DNA of 64,000 bases from contig JAXRKN010000036.1 of NCBI GenBank assembly GCA_038502055.1, forward strand, positions 4,526,001 through 4,590,000. The letters are read 5' to 3'. Both the position numbers and the translations under genes were made by a program. Under the pieces are notes generated by a model that was not told the DNA's origin, did no database searches, and was given only the letters and a program-made list of their open reading frames with translations. This document shows, piece by piece, positions 26,556-38,443 of the stretch. The first letter of the stretch is position 1, and each line of letters opens with the position of its first letter. Origin of the DNA: Tanytarsus gracilentus (Eukaryota; Arthropoda; Insecta; Diptera; Chironomidae).

Positions 26556-27509
26556 TTAGAAGTAAATATGACTTTCATCTTCATTTTTATTACCAACACC
26601 AATCCATGAATTTCTATCGATTTCTTCAAATCCAAGTTTTTTGAATAAATTTAGAGATTTAACATTATTATTCACAATCGACGCTGTGACGTCGCAGTTA
26701 TAAGTTTCAGCCAGTTTTCTAGTAATCGCCTTAGTTACTAGTTCAGCATATCCTTTGCGAAGATTGTTTGGATCAGTAAAGAGGTTTAATAGTGATCGAA
26801 AGTCATGTGAAAGACACCAGGAAAGCAACATGTTATTCTCATCGTAAAGACCAATGCTGGGGTTGAATTTAATGCAATACTCTATGAATTTTTCTGATCC
26901 TGCAAAAGCTAATGGCCAATTTGAATTTACTTTAAAGATGTCATTGCAAGATAGAGAGCGAATCTGTAATCCATTTGGTCCATCGATTCTTAATTTTAAC
27001 GCTTCTTCTTTCCTCAAATGCATCATGACTGTTTCATCATTCCATAAGATTTTTTTAAATTTATCTTCACTTAGAAATCCAAGAACAAGGTTTCGGTATA
27101 TATTTTTTGTGCATATAAAATGTCGGTGTACGCTGAAATCTATCAAATTCAACATTATTCTAAGCTTTTCTTGTGAAGGTTCAAGAGTACTAATAATCAA
27201 GGCTCTGCTGTTGTACTGAAATGAATTTGTGAAAAAAATACTTTTTTATAATATTCAATTTTTGCTTACAATAACTCCAACGAAAGTTCCATCTTCATCA
27301 ACACAACCATTATTGCTGTAAAATTTTACTAACTTTCGCTGTGTTGGATATTTTTTAAATCTTAAAATCATGTGGTCGATCAAATTAAAAGCAATCACAT
27401 GTTGAGGCCAATTAATTTTAAAAATATCTCTTAACTTTGCTAAGGAATCCAAGGAAATTTCTTTAAGCGAATTTTCATCCCTGGAAATGATTTTAAATCG
27501 TTTCTCCAT
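26556..27509 (-). CDS. GNAT acyltransferase, glycine N-acyltransferase-like (FR47 type)
   Basis: Predicted acyl-CoA-dependent N-acyltransferase with two exons, 27270-27509 and 26556-27215, joined in phase 0 to about 299 residues. The C-terminal third carries the GNAT acetyl-CoA-binding and final strand region: LRKGYAELVTKAITRKLAE, then CDVTASIVNNNVKSLNLFKK and LGFEEID, typical of the FR47/GLYAT subgroup. The N-terminal part (LAKLRDIFKINWPQHVIAFN) resembles the N-terminal domain of insect GLYAT-like proteins, which occur in many copies in Diptera. The length fits the family. The substrate is unknown; amino-acid conjugation is the family-based guess. Confidence 0.88.
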
Positions 27510-28359
27510 CAGTGGTAAAATTGTTACTAGCGTGAAACAAAAATGTATTACCGTTTATCGATTTTTAAGTGGACCTGTAACTTGATAATTTCTTATCATT
27601 AAGAGTTTTGATTTATTGATAACTGAGAGGGAGCGCGTCGAAGTTACCAAGAAGACGCAAACCAACTCTTACGATTTTCTTATTATTAACATCAAATTAT
27701 AACCAGAAAAAAAATCGTGTCGCATGTTAAGTCTGAAATTTTTTATTCACACTTCAACCATCGACAGTCTTATCCTTCATTTTTCAATCATAAAGTTATG
27801 AATTTACGCGACAAAGAAAGGCAAAAAGTGAAAAAGACTCATTAAAATCATCTGCGCCTTCGTATTATAATCATCAGATTTAATTAATATTACGGTGTTG
27901 TATTTCCTCATGTTTTTCAATTTTAATTAAACTTTTCCACGAGGTTAATAACACCACTATAAAGCTTCTCCTCTTTTTTGTTCTTTTTATTCCTTTCACT
28001 ACAATTTTTGACATCGTCTGCCTCTCTTTTATATCTCTCCATTAATCGTGATTTTCATTATACATTAATTTATAGTTTCATGATTCGTGCTCTCTTTGTA
28101 TACATTGTATGAACAATCATTTCGTGTTGTGTTATTAAATGACATCTTAATTAAATCGGTAATTGCGTTATGACGGCAGCAGCAAAATGAGGCTATAAAA
28201 GGTGACATAAGCTGTTATCATGGAAAATTTTCTGACATTACGTAAACTGCTGTCGGAAATTTTAATAACAAAAGAGTTGATCGAGAAAACTAAAAGCGTC
28301 AAGAGTGAATTTTTCAATGGTTTTTATTGCTTCTCTTTTAACACATAAATTTTGCGAAT
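27510..28359. other. Intergenic DNA
   Basis: No gene seen. It contains the upstream region of the GNAT gene and the 3' flank of the ATPase inhibitor gene, both transcribed leftward. Confidence 0.5.
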
Positions 28360-28659
28360 TTACATCTTTTTCAACTCGGTTTTAACTTCCTCCAAACGCT
28401 TTCCTGACTTGTACTCTTCAATCATTCGCTTGTGAAACTCCATCGCTTCTTGATGCTGTTTGATGCGCTCAGCAACAAAATCTTTTTCTGCCACTTGCTT
28501 GTTTTTCAACTTTTTGAACTGATCTTGACGCTGCTTGTAGAAATATTCTTCTTCGTGAACCTCGCCACGTTTACCCATCCCACCACCAGCACCACGAATT
28601 GCACCGGAAAAGTGACGACTCAGCGGAATTGAGGAAGATTTCAGGAAATTCCTCAACAT
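28360..28659 (-). CDS. IF1: Mitochondrial ATP synthase inhibitor IF1
   Basis: Single-exon gene for a 99-residue protein. IF1 binds F1-ATPase in the mitochondrial matrix at low pH and stops ATP hydrolysis when the membrane potential falls. A basic, Ser-rich presequence (MLRNFLKSSSIPLSRHFSGA) is followed by the glycine-rich inhibitory start IRGAGGGMGKRGEVHEEEYF. This matches the mammalian minimal inhibitory sequence pattern (G...FGKREQ..EE.YF). A long charged coiled-coil helix then runs to the C-terminus and carries histidines (KQHQEAMEFHKRM). Length and layout are normal for insect IF1. Confidence 0.95.
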   Translation of the reverse strand: MLRNFLKSSSIPLSRHFSGAIRGAGGGMGKRGEVHEEEYFYKQRQDQFKKLKNKQVAEKDFVAERIKQHQEAMEFHKRMIEEYKSGKRLEEVKTELKKM

Positions 28660-29505
28660 TCTTTCAACTTTGAATTTATTTTTCCAATGAAAAATTCAAC
28701 GACTGCTGCGTCATAGTTTTATTCACAAAGTGTGTAAAAAGTTATATTTATTGCAAAATTTATCCTAATTTTTTTAAATTTGTCCATTTTACCACTTTTA
28801 ATTTTTTGGTTTTGTCCATCATAATTTTTGCTGCAATATGTGTAAATTGCTGATGAGGAAATTTTACAAAAACTTTTTTGTATATGTGCTGATTCTACAT
28901 AGCATTTTTCTGATTTAAAACTAAAATTCATGTGAGCATGAAAAAGTTTTTTATGATGAAAATTCTTCTGGCTATTTACCTGCAATCAAAATATTTCTTG
29001 TTGTGTATCATTTTATGAAAATAATGAGAGAAAGAGAGGAAAGTTCAGTGGAGCGGATGTTCAACAGAGAAGTGCATTAAAAATTAACATGATAAAGTAT
29101 GAACATTGCTGCTTCCTCATTAAAATTTTATAATTGAATATGCCAATAGCTTTAATTGTCCTTAAATTGACGTTGACAATTTGTTGTTTTTATGCGCTCT
29201 CATGAGTGCAACATCGAAAGTTCTCGAGGCTCGAGGGGATTCGAATTGCAATTTTTTAATAATTCGAAATGAATTATTGACTACAAATTATCGAATTCAG
29301 TGTGAAATATTATTTGCATGTGGATTTTTATTACCCGCTTAATTTGTTAATTACTCCAAGGGGTATTTTTTAATTTCAAATTTTAAAAATTATTAATTTT
29401 TTACTAAAGCTTTTTCAACGGGTAATTTTATTTCAAATAAAGCTTAATTTAAATTTAATAAAATAATTCTGAGAAAATATTATTTTTCCCACGTTAGTTA
29501 CAAAG
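28660..29505. other. Intergenic DNA
   Basis: No gene seen. A short open frame at 28719-28985 (-) is low-complexity and unsupported. The right end should contain the 3' UTR of the six-cysteine peptide gene. Confidence 0.5.
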
Positions 29506-29760
29506 TTAATTTACGAGCACACAGCAAAAAGTATTTTCCGGGCAATCAGTGCTTGGTTTTCGAATTTTTTCGTTGCACCAGCTCATGCAGTCTCCAAGAT
29601 TATCCTTGCAGTTTCGTTCATTCTCGGGAACGTCTAAAGATTTGTTGAATTTTTAATTAAATGCACTTTGAGAATTTATTTCTCTATCACCTGTTGAATA
29701 GAAAGCTAATGAAGTCATTAGCAACGCGAAAAACATCACTAAAAGTGCAATTTTCTTCAT
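29506..29760 (-). CDS. Small secreted six-cysteine peptide with beta-defensin-like spacing
   Basis: Two exons, 29691-29760 and 29506-29633, with a 57-nt GT..AG intron in matching phase, give a 65-residue precursor. The N-terminus is a signal peptide (MKKIALLVMFFALLMTSLAF). After a short acidic stretch (DVPENER), the mature part has exactly six cysteines spaced C-x6-C-x3-C-x10-C-x5-C-C, with CKDNLGDCMSWC at the start and CPENTFCC near the end. This pattern fits the beta-defensin/big-defensin rule (C-x4-8-C-x3-5-C-x9-13-C-x4-7-CC). It does not fit the CS-alpha-beta pattern of classical insect defensins. An antimicrobial or signalling role is inference. The acidic, weakly charged sequence is unlike most cationic defensins. 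I do not recognise a named family. Confidence 0.75.
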
Positions 29761-31896
29761 ATTTTGTTTTTTAAAGAACTTAAGATTTTTTAATTTCACA
29801 CCGACTGTTTTCAAAAAATATATGTGTGAACTCGATGAACTCTTTAAAGAAACTGCGAGAGAGAGAAAGAGGAGAAAAAGTCGCATTCGTTTAAAGCTAG
29901 AAATGCTGCTCAAAAAAAACAACAGGGTTATTACAGTAAAAGCTTGACTCGCTGATCATTTCGAGCTCTATCGTTATTCATAAACTTTACTCGAGAATTT
30001 ACAGTTTTTTACACAACTCACTTCGTCATTCACGAGTTGAATTTTATATTTTTTTGCGCTCAATGTGGTCACAACTTGTAAACTAAATCGTTGAGTTATT
30101 TAATTTATTGAAATTACTTTTAAACCAGTTACCATTTTGTTCATCGAATGGCAAATATTTTGAATACAAATCAAAATTAAGCTTTGTGTCGTAATTAATC
30201 ATTTAATCTTTTTTAATTAATGAATTTTTTTATGATTGATCAAAAAATTTATAATGAAGCCAACATGTGTAATTGTATCAATTTTACCTCATTTTTAAAA
30301 ATTAAATTTTTCAACATTTTATGATGAAACTTTTTATTTATTTTTAAAACTCTTTTTTACGCTCTCACAAAAAATGCTGAGTGTTGTTCTTTTGTATTTT
30401 TGATTCTTTACCAATCAATCATTTTGTCATGTGGGGAGTTATCATTCATTGAAACACCTTTTTAGCTCAACGATTTTTCTTTTTAAAAAGCACATAAAGA
30501 AAACTTTCAACCATAAAAGAGGAAAAATTTCACCCTACATCACACTTACCTTAAATAAATCAATGTATTAAACTCTTTTTTATACATGAAAGAAGAGAAC
30601 ATGAATCATAAAACACATAATAGGAGTTGGAAGAAAATCTTTTTGATGCGAAAACTTTATGCTGGTGTAATTTAATGCCGCTGCATTTTCGTGCTGCTTC
30701 ATCACATTCATCGCTATATAGAAATTATAGGATTACGCGTGGTGAAAAGTTAGCTGAATCCATTTAGTGCTCAAAAGAGGACACTCACGAAATAAGTTAA
30801 GGCAAAACGTCCTCGAAGAACCACAAAAAGTCTTTAACATGAGAAAACTTTCAAGAATATTTCGATAGATTTATGATATTGGAACAGTAGAAAGTAGAAA
30901 GCATAGGATACTATCGGATGATATGCTGTGAGGATATTCTATAAGTAATTAATTAATACCACAAGAGGAAAGTTTTTAGTTGCTTTCACGAGTGAATGAT
31001 TTATGTATGTTTTGTTGCTTCTTCCTCTTCGATTATGAGCTTCCTCGCTGATGCATCTTCATGGATTTTTTGCTCGTACAAAACTACTTACTTATAATTG
31101 GATATTTTCTGCCACTAAACCCCTTAAAATAATCAACTTTCATCATCTTATGTATCCGCAACACTAAGCGTGTTCTATAGCGCTTTAAAGAAAGTTTTAT
31201 CAGATCGATGACGTAAGTGAAAGCCATAAATGGCTCATTCTCATCATTCCCAATAGAGCTATTCGATGAGTGATGACTAAAAGCATAATAAAATTTAAAT
31301 CTAACGACATTGGACAATACATCACTCAACACACCTAATGGCTTTAGAATGAATATTATTTTATTAAATTAGAAAATAAATTTTGAATATTTTGATTAAA
31401 CATTTTATAGAAAAATAAGTCACTTTATTTTTAAAAATATGTCGATTAAATGCTGCATAAAATTAAGTTTATAATGACATAAAAAGTGTATATACATGAC
31501 TTTCTACTCGACACTTTATTTTTTCCAATCTACACCAAAATCTAGCAGCTACAAGCAAAATGCATATTTGTCATTAGTGAGTCATTAAATTATCGAGAGA
31601 TGCCTTCTGTTGTTCTCCATAAAGAAGAGAGTAAAAGTCAATAAAAATTTATGATTTAAATGGAATGTTATCATAGGCGCATTAAAATTGTTGGATTTAT
31701 TGGCAATCACTTTTATTATAATGGAATAAAGTGTTTAAAAACTCTCAATTTTTTATTATCATTCTCTGATATTGCTGCCAATTTAATAATGCGACAATTC
31801 ACGTTGCCAGAGGCGTTAATTAAAATTTACAAATGTGCTCTCATGCTGATGATTAATGATGCACAAAATAAATGCACTTCAATTTAATTCACGCTT
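29761..31896. other. Intergenic DNA
   Basis: About 2.1 kb without a supportable gene. An 82-codon minus-strand frame at 31084-31332 ends next to a good GTAAGT donor-like sequence, but no flanking exon or domain was found. A 75-codon plus-strand frame at 31660-31887 is also unsupported. Confidence 0.5.
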
Positions 31897-33602
31897 TTAT
31901 TCGATTTTTATATTTTTTTGTGGTTTGTTCTTCCACTTGAAAATAATGAAATTCAGAAGTGTTTTCGAGAGCTGGAAAATGATAAAAATGGCAGCGAATA
32001 AAATTGCCATGACATCGTAGGAATTTGATTGAAAAAATCCCATTTTGAGTGCGGGTGATTTGAGATGATCAGCTGAATTTTCAAGCAACCACTCTGTCCA
32101 CCAAACAGCACGTTCAATTGGAAGCTCTTTTTGATGTCTGAAAATTTTCGATTTCCTTTTCATATTTTCTCGATAACTCGGATCTTCGATAACGTTTCTA
32201 ACAGTTTCAATCGTATGATTTGATGGCAACTCCATCAGTGGCAAAACCTCACCAACTTTCGATTTCTTAACACGTGCACAGTTAATGTGTTGATCAACGT
32301 AAATAGGTATCCCGATGATTGGCACCGCAAACCATGTCGCTTCATGTGTTGAGAGCAAACCACAGTGTGAAACAAATCCTACAACTTTTGGATGCGCTAA
32401 AATCGCTTGTTGAGGCAACCAAGAACGTATAAGTAAATTTGATGGAATTTCAAAATCATGCACATAATTTTCATCGAACTTCCAAAGGAAATGGTAATCG
32501 CTCATCTCTCGAATCATTTCAAAGAACGTTTCCTTTTCCTTGTGCGTGAGCAATTCTGTGCGGAAATTTGTTCCCATACAGAAAAGAATCGAACCTTTTT
32601 GAGAGGATTCGATGAACTCTCGTAAATCTGATGGCAATTTTTTTGTTTCCGAAATTTGAAGACCGCCCACTTGAATTACGTTTTGGGGCAATGACTCTGG
32701 ACCGTCGATGACTGGATGCGAGTTAACAAATAACAAATCCGTTTGACGCTCTAACTCTGCGAGGTTTGGGGTGCCTTTTAGATATCGGTCGATAACCATC
32801 GATTGAATTCTTGGGATATGGATCCATTTGCGATAGCTTAAAAATTATTTATGAAAATTCTTTTAGTTATCTTGATGCAGAATGTTAAAAAAAGTTCTCG
32901 CTTACATGATCTCAAAAACATGAACATAAAAGTTCATTATCCGTTGCCATAAGTTCATATCCAACGTGTAGCTGAGCGCAAAGTGTGGAATGTAAGCGAA
33001 ATTTTTATGTCCACCAATTAACTGCGTGCTGAAATGTGGGGTGTTGAAAGGCGAGACGGAAATTATTTTCGATCTAAATTGATGAGCGAAACCCAAAAGA
33101 CAAGGACCCCCGGTGGCATCATAAATCACAATATCAAATTTAAAATTTTGAGGATAATCGAGGAGCTGCTGAAAGCCAGCTGAGTTAATTATGCCCACGC
33201 ATCCCAAATATCCAAATTTATATGATGAGAGTACTGCTGATATTCCTCGCTGCGTGTGTCTACTCAAAATATCATTTTTAACTTCATCTTCTCCATACAA
33301 AGCTTTATAGCCGCTCTCAAGATGGATATATGTAACATTCGTCATTGGATCCGGATCATTTGAGAACGATATTATCGTAACATTGTGACCTCTCGCCGCC
33401 AAAGCATTTACTAGAACGCGATTCCTAAATGCGATTAAAATTCAATATGTTGATGACGCCAGATAAAAATAAATTATATTTACCAAATGTGATGTGAAGG
33501 ACTTGGAACGCCATCCAAAAAGAGAATATTGGCTGCAAAAATTGTTTGACTGCCAAATATTACTGCAAGAAATGAAATGATGATGCTTATGAACTGAGAC
33601 AT
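31897..33602 (-). CDS. UDP-glycosyltransferase (UGT), copy 1
   Basis: Membrane-bound ER enzyme that transfers a sugar from UDP-sugar to small lipophilic substrates. Exons 33484-33602, 32906-33424 and 31897-32836 join in phase to about 525 residues, normal for insect UGTs. It has a signal peptide (MSQFISIIISFLAVIFGSQT), a variable substrate-binding N-terminal half, and the UGT signature in the last exon (SWLPQQAILAHPKVVGFVSH, then CGLLSTHEATW and PIIGIPIYVDQH). A C-terminal transmembrane segment (MAILFAAIFIIFQLSKTLL) is followed by a lysine-rich cytoplasmic tail. It is the first of three tandem UGTs on this strand and lacks one intron that the other two share. Confidence 0.95.
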
Positions 33603-34140
33603 TCTGAACTACTAAACATGATTTTTTTAATGCTATTGAAAGATTTATTATCTATAAGTTTAGTTGAGGGCTAGGTGCTCAGGTAGAAAAAATTGACATG
33701 ACAGTTAAAAGAAAGCGTCTGGAAGTATTTTATTTTTAAAAAACAATTAAATTGAAAATAAATATTAATTTTTATAAGTTTTGCACCCTCAAAAATTGAT
33801 ATGTGGATTTGTTTCTGATCAACACAAAATACTGTCAACAATATTGAATTTCTAAAAATAAATTTCTTTAATTTTTTACGTGCCGATAAACACGGAATGA
33901 AAGTAACATAATCACACATTTATTTTTGTCATTCAAATAAGATGTTAAAATGCGTATGAAATTTTTGTTATATTAAAAATGAATTGCTTGCAAAAAATTT
34001 CGTTCATTAAAATTTTATATCTGTATTTTGACCCAACAAAAAATTCATAGTTTGTCATGACATTTATTTTTTTGAGAACAAATTTTAAAATTTTTCGTTT
34101 ACCTCTTTTCCAAATTAAAAACCTTTCACATCATCGAACC
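33603..34140. other. Intergenic DNA between divergent genes
   Basis: Separates the start of UGT copy 1 (-) from the orphan gene (+), so it probably holds two promoters. No clear TATA or Inr was picked out with confidence. Confidence 0.45.
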
Positions 34141-34683
34141 ATGGCCCCTCCACTAAAATCTGTCAATGAACCATGCTGCAACGACGCAATCAACATTCTC
34201 GACAGCTCACAGGGGCAGCCGAGTCACTTGCAACGATTACGAGGGTCTGCAGTCGGTCATCCACGTTATCATGTACTGTGTAGCAAAGAAATTGATGCAG
34301 TCACAGTTTTAGAGAATCTTCCATCGTTAGGATGCACTGAAGTTGTAACTCAGTATTTAAGAAATTTCAAGACAGCTTTTCTATCAAGAAATGATCAAAA
34401 TGAATCTCTTCATCGAATATTAATGACAAATTATGGTCGCGAAGCAATTAATCGACTCGAGCAAGGGCGCGATGAAATCTTATTGAAAGCTGCGATGAGA
34501 AATTTAATGCCCAATTTAATGATGACAAAAGTCTCTAAAGGTGAAGTTCTTGAAACTGTGCCCGTAATTTCATGTTTACTCATCTTAGGGCATCACGTTA
34601 ACAAACCCGAAGGTACCTATGTCCATGTAAAAACGTTTTACCCCACTGATCAAGAATTACATGGAGAATTTGAGATGCAGTAA
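34141..34683 (+). CDS. Orphan protein of 180 residues, intronless
   Basis: I do not recognise this protein. The start at 34141 sits in an excellent ACCATGG context; an in-frame ATG at 34057 would add a hydrophobic, Phe-rich leader of 28 residues and is less likely. The composition is that of a real soluble protein: balanced, seven Cys/His-containing segments, helical stretches such as VTQYLRNFKTAF and NRLEQGRDEILLKAAMRNLM, then a beta-looking end (ETVPVISCLLILGHHV, GTYVHVKTFYPTDQELHG). Without the upstream leader there is no signal peptide or membrane segment. AATAAA lies directly after the stop. It is inserted between UGT copies 1 and 2 on the opposite strand, which suggests a retroposed or newly arisen gene. 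The function is unknown. Confidence 0.7.
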   Translation: MAPPLKSVNEPCCNDAINILDSSQGQPSHLQRLRGSAVGHPRYHVLCSKEIDAVTVLENLPSLGCTEVVTQYLRNFKTAFLSRNDQNESLHRILMTNYGREAINRLEQGRDEILLKAAMRNLMPNLMMTKVSKGEVLETVPVISCLLILGHHVNKPEGTYVHVKTFYPTDQELHGEFEMQ

Positions 34684-34798
34684 AATAAATAAAAAATTTT
34701 AGTTTCTTTTCTCAATTTAATTATTTCTGATTTTCAAATTCACAAGAAACAATTTGAGTTTTGAAATAATTTTCTATTGCTCTTTTGTTGAATTTTTC

Positions 34799-36548
34799 TT
34801 AGTTTTTCTTCTTTTCTTCCCTTAAAAAGTTCATTTTTCGAAAAAACAATTTTTTAATAATTTTTCTAACGCCCAAAAATAAAGCAAATATTATCAAAAA
34901 TAAAATAACCTGAATGTCCCAAAACTGCGAACCAAGAAACCCTAAATTAAATTCAGCTTGTTTCAAATGAGTTGGTTTTGGGTTACGAATGACATATTCA
35001 CACCACCACATTGCTCTATCGAGAGGCTTTTCCGGCTGATCTCTGAATATTTTCGATCTCATTAATGCATTTTCCTTATATTTAGGATTTTCCAGCACCT
35101 CAACTAATGCACGTTTCAAACTTTCCGATGAGATTGACGTAAAATCAATTTTCACAGCAATGCCAGCGGAAATCGATTTTTGTAAGTTTCGATGTTGATC
35201 GACAAATATTGGTACTCCGACCATTGGCACACCTCGCCATGTCGCTTCCTGTGTTGACAGCAAACCCGAGTGTGTTACGAATGCTTTTATGCTTGGATGT
35301 GCCAAAATATCGCTCTGAGATAGCCAAGCTTTCGTCATGACATTCGGAGGGACATTTTTAAGCATTTCCGTAGTTTCAAACTTCCAAAAAAAATTGTAAT
35401 CAGGAAGCTGTTGAAGTGCATCTAAAATTGCTTCAATTCTTGTCGAACCAAATTGATCTGATCGAAAGTTGCTGCCAAATGAAACAAGAACAGAACCTTT
35501 TTTGCCTTTCCTCAAGAATGAATTGATTTCATCGGTAACTGGTTTGGCTTCTTTAATTTGTAATCCACCAACTTCAATAATATTAGGTGGAAGAGATTCT
35601 GCAAATTCCAGTATGGGATGAGAATTTACGAGCGCTAATGTCATTTTCTTTTCTAGGTCAACAATGTATGGCGTACTAATCCCAAACATTTGTTTAGTTT
35701 TCTTATCAGCTTTCGGTAAACCAAAATATTTTCGATAACTGTAAAATTACAATTTGAAGAATATTTCAAAATTTTAATTTTTTACACTCACAAAGACTCA
35801 AAAAAGTTTAGAAATCCATTATAGAGCCTCTGATGAATTTTCATTTCACTATTATAGTTTAAAGTGTAGTAAGGTTTTACAGTTAGGCCAAGTCTATCTC
35901 CACCCATTATATCTGTCGTGTAAGTTGGATTACTGAATGCCGAAATGCCGATTAATGGAGGATAATTGAATTTATGTAGGAGTCCTAATAAGCACAGTGC
36001 AAATGTGTAATCATAGATTACAAGATCAAATTTAAAATTATCAGGATAAGAATTAATTTGTTGAAATCCTTTTGAAAACATAGCAGCATCACAAAGCATA
36101 TCCGAAATGTCGTATAACATCATAATCACTGCAATATCAGGGATGCCGGAAAAATCAAGCGGATCTTCAACACCTTCGAACTGTTTTGCCCATTCAGATT
36201 CACTGTAGAAAATTTGAAACGTTTATGAATTTTCAAAATATTTTAACTCACTTACTTAGCAAAATAGCCATAAATTTTTTCAAGATGAATGTAGTGAATG
36301 TTTTCAGGTGGATTCTCTTCATTATCTGCTGATAAAAACGTAATATTGTGACCTTTTGCGGCGAGACCTTCGGCGAGAACTTTATTGTAGAAAAAGTAGC
36401 TTGGACTAAAATCAATTAATTTAAGTCAAACGTCAGCTGAAATATTCATCTTTCACCTCATCACGCAGCTGACAAATAAAATGTTTGCACCTGAAATTCT
36501 TTCGACATAAATAAATAATAATAAAAAACTTAGTGTAACTTTGAACAT
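34799..36548 (-). CDS. UDP-glycosyltransferase (UGT), copy 2
   Basis: Four exons, 36457-36548, 36256-36405, 35792-36202 and 34799-35738, all joined in phase 2, give about 530 residues. It has a signal peptide (MFKVTLSFLLLFIYVERISG), the N-terminal acceptor-binding domain, and the UGT signature (WLSQSDILAHPSIKAFVTHS, then GLLSTQEATWRGVPMVGVPI and FVDQH). A C-terminal membrane anchor (VILFLIIFALFLGV) is followed by a basic tail. The exon structure is the same as in copy 3, including identical sizes for exon 2 (150 nt) and the last exon (940 nt), which supports tandem duplication. The substrate is unknown; detoxification or cuticle/pigment conjugation is typical. Confidence 0.95.
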
Positions 36549-36684
36549 TGTGTGTCTTTTATAAAATCTCTGAGTGAACTAAATTGTTTTTATTTTTTTC
36601 GTTATCATAATTTCACGCATACACTCATAAGAACACATATATCTTTTAAAGCGACTTTGTTACTCTCGCAATCGTGTCCATATC

Positions 36685-38443
36685 TCAATTATTCTTCTTT
36701 TCGCCACTAACTGTGACCTCAGTTGAGAAAAAAATCAATTGGAAGATTTTTCGCAAGCATGCAAACGCGATTAAAGTCATTATTATTATAATTACTTGGA
36801 TATCCCAGAAGTGAGAACCAAGAAGCCCAAAATTGAATTCTGCTTGCTTCAAATGAGTTGGTTTAGGATTTCTCATGACATATTCGCACCACCACATTGC
36901 TCTATCAAGAGGCTTTTCCGGCTGATCACGGAATCTCTTGGATTTCAGCTGAACATTTTTGCGATATTTTGGACTGTGCAGAACTTCGATGACATTTTTC
37001 TTCAGCTTTTCACTCGTAATTGTGTGATAATTGACTTGCAATGCGATTCCAGCCGAAACTATTCGAAAACTATTTCGATGTTGATCTGAAAAGAATGGCA
37101 TAACGACCATGGGAATGCCATGCCAAATCGCTTCGTGCACTGATAAAAGTCCGCCATGAGTAATAAAAGCTTTCACATGAGGGTGAGCTAAAATGTCATT
37201 TTGAGGTAGCCAATCTCTAATCATGACGTTCGGCGGTAATTCTTTAATCATTTCGGAAGTCTCAAATTTCCATATAAAACTATAATCGGGGATCATTCTG
37301 AATGCTTCTATGATGCATTTAATGGCTCCAGCACCTATTTGATCTGATCTAATGTTTGTGCCAAGAGCCATCACAACAGCTCCCTTTTTACCTCTCATTA
37401 TAAATTGATTAATGTCTTGAGGTAAAGCTTTTGCTTCTTTGATCTGTAGCCCTCCAACTTGAATAATATTTGGCGGTAGAGATTCAGCAAAATCAATGGC
37501 TGGATTTGAGTTGACAAACATAAGTGAATGAAGTTTATCTAAATCATCGGCACTTGGTGAAATTTTACCGAAAAGTTTTTTCATTTGTTCATTGATAGCT
37601 GGCATAGCGAAATATTTTCGGTACCTGTAATTTAAAATTTAAAAATAAGTAAATCAAAAAATTCACATCAACTTACATTGAATCCAAGAAATTAAAAAAT
37701 CCATTATGCAATCGCTGCAAGACATTCATGTCAGTTTCGTATTTGAGAAGATAAAAAGGTTTCGCAGTCAATCCAAGCTTATCGCCGCCAACTATATCAA
37801 CAGTGTATGGTGGATTATTAAAGGCACTTATGCCTATTACTGGCGGATATTTGAATTTGGGCAATAATCCCAATAAGCAAGGACCGCATGTGTAGTCGTG
37901 CAATACAAGATCAAATTGAAACTCGGATGGATAGTCTTGAATTGATTTCATGCCTTTCTCACTTTTGGCAATTCCCTCACACATAAATGCACCAAAATCG
38001 TAAAAGGAGAAAAGAGATTGAATTGGAGTTTCTTTAGTCATCTCTAGAAGGTCGATATGCTCCGAGCCACTGTGAAGGTGAATAAATATTTAGTTGAAAA
38101 TATTGTGATTTACTATATAATTTTCTTAAACACATTAATGCAACTTACTTGTAATAATATGCATAAATCTCCTCAAGGTGAATATAATGAAAATTTTCTA
38201 CGACATCTTTACTAACATCGGGCGATAAAAAGGTGACATTATGACCACGTAGAGCGAGACCTTCCGCAATTGCTTTATTAAAAATGTAGTGACTCGGACT
38301 GTTTGAGAGTTTAATAAAATTGAGCTCTCTTTAATGCCAATTGCAACTTAGAATTACCTGGGAATGCCGCTTAATACCAAAACATTGCTCGCCACATTAC
38401 ATTTTATCAGATAAAGACCGATAATAAAAATTAAAAACTTCAT
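36685..38443 (-). CDS. UDP-glycosyltransferase (UGT), copy 3
   Basis: Four exons, 38358-38443, 38149-38298, 37677-38069 and 36685-37624, join to about 522 residues. It has a short signal peptide (MKFLIFIIGLYLIKCNVA). The signature region is the most canonical of the three copies (DWLPQNDILAHPHVKAFITH, then GGLLSVHEAIWHGIPMVVMP and FFSDQ). The C-terminal anchor (VIIIIMTLIAFACL) is followed by a short basic tail. It is closest to copy 2, sharing for example SLPPNIIQVGGLQIKEAK and a DRAMWWCEYV.RNPKPTHLKQ block, so these two are the youngest pair in the cluster. Confidence 0.95.

Noticed and set aside
31084..31332. 82-codon frame ending beside a GTAAGT sequence
   Set aside because: A possible exon, but no matching upstream or downstream exon or known domain was found.
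34057..34140. Upstream in-frame ATG for the orphan gene
   Set aside because: It adds an unlikely Phe-rich leader and has a poorer start context than ACCATGG at 34141.
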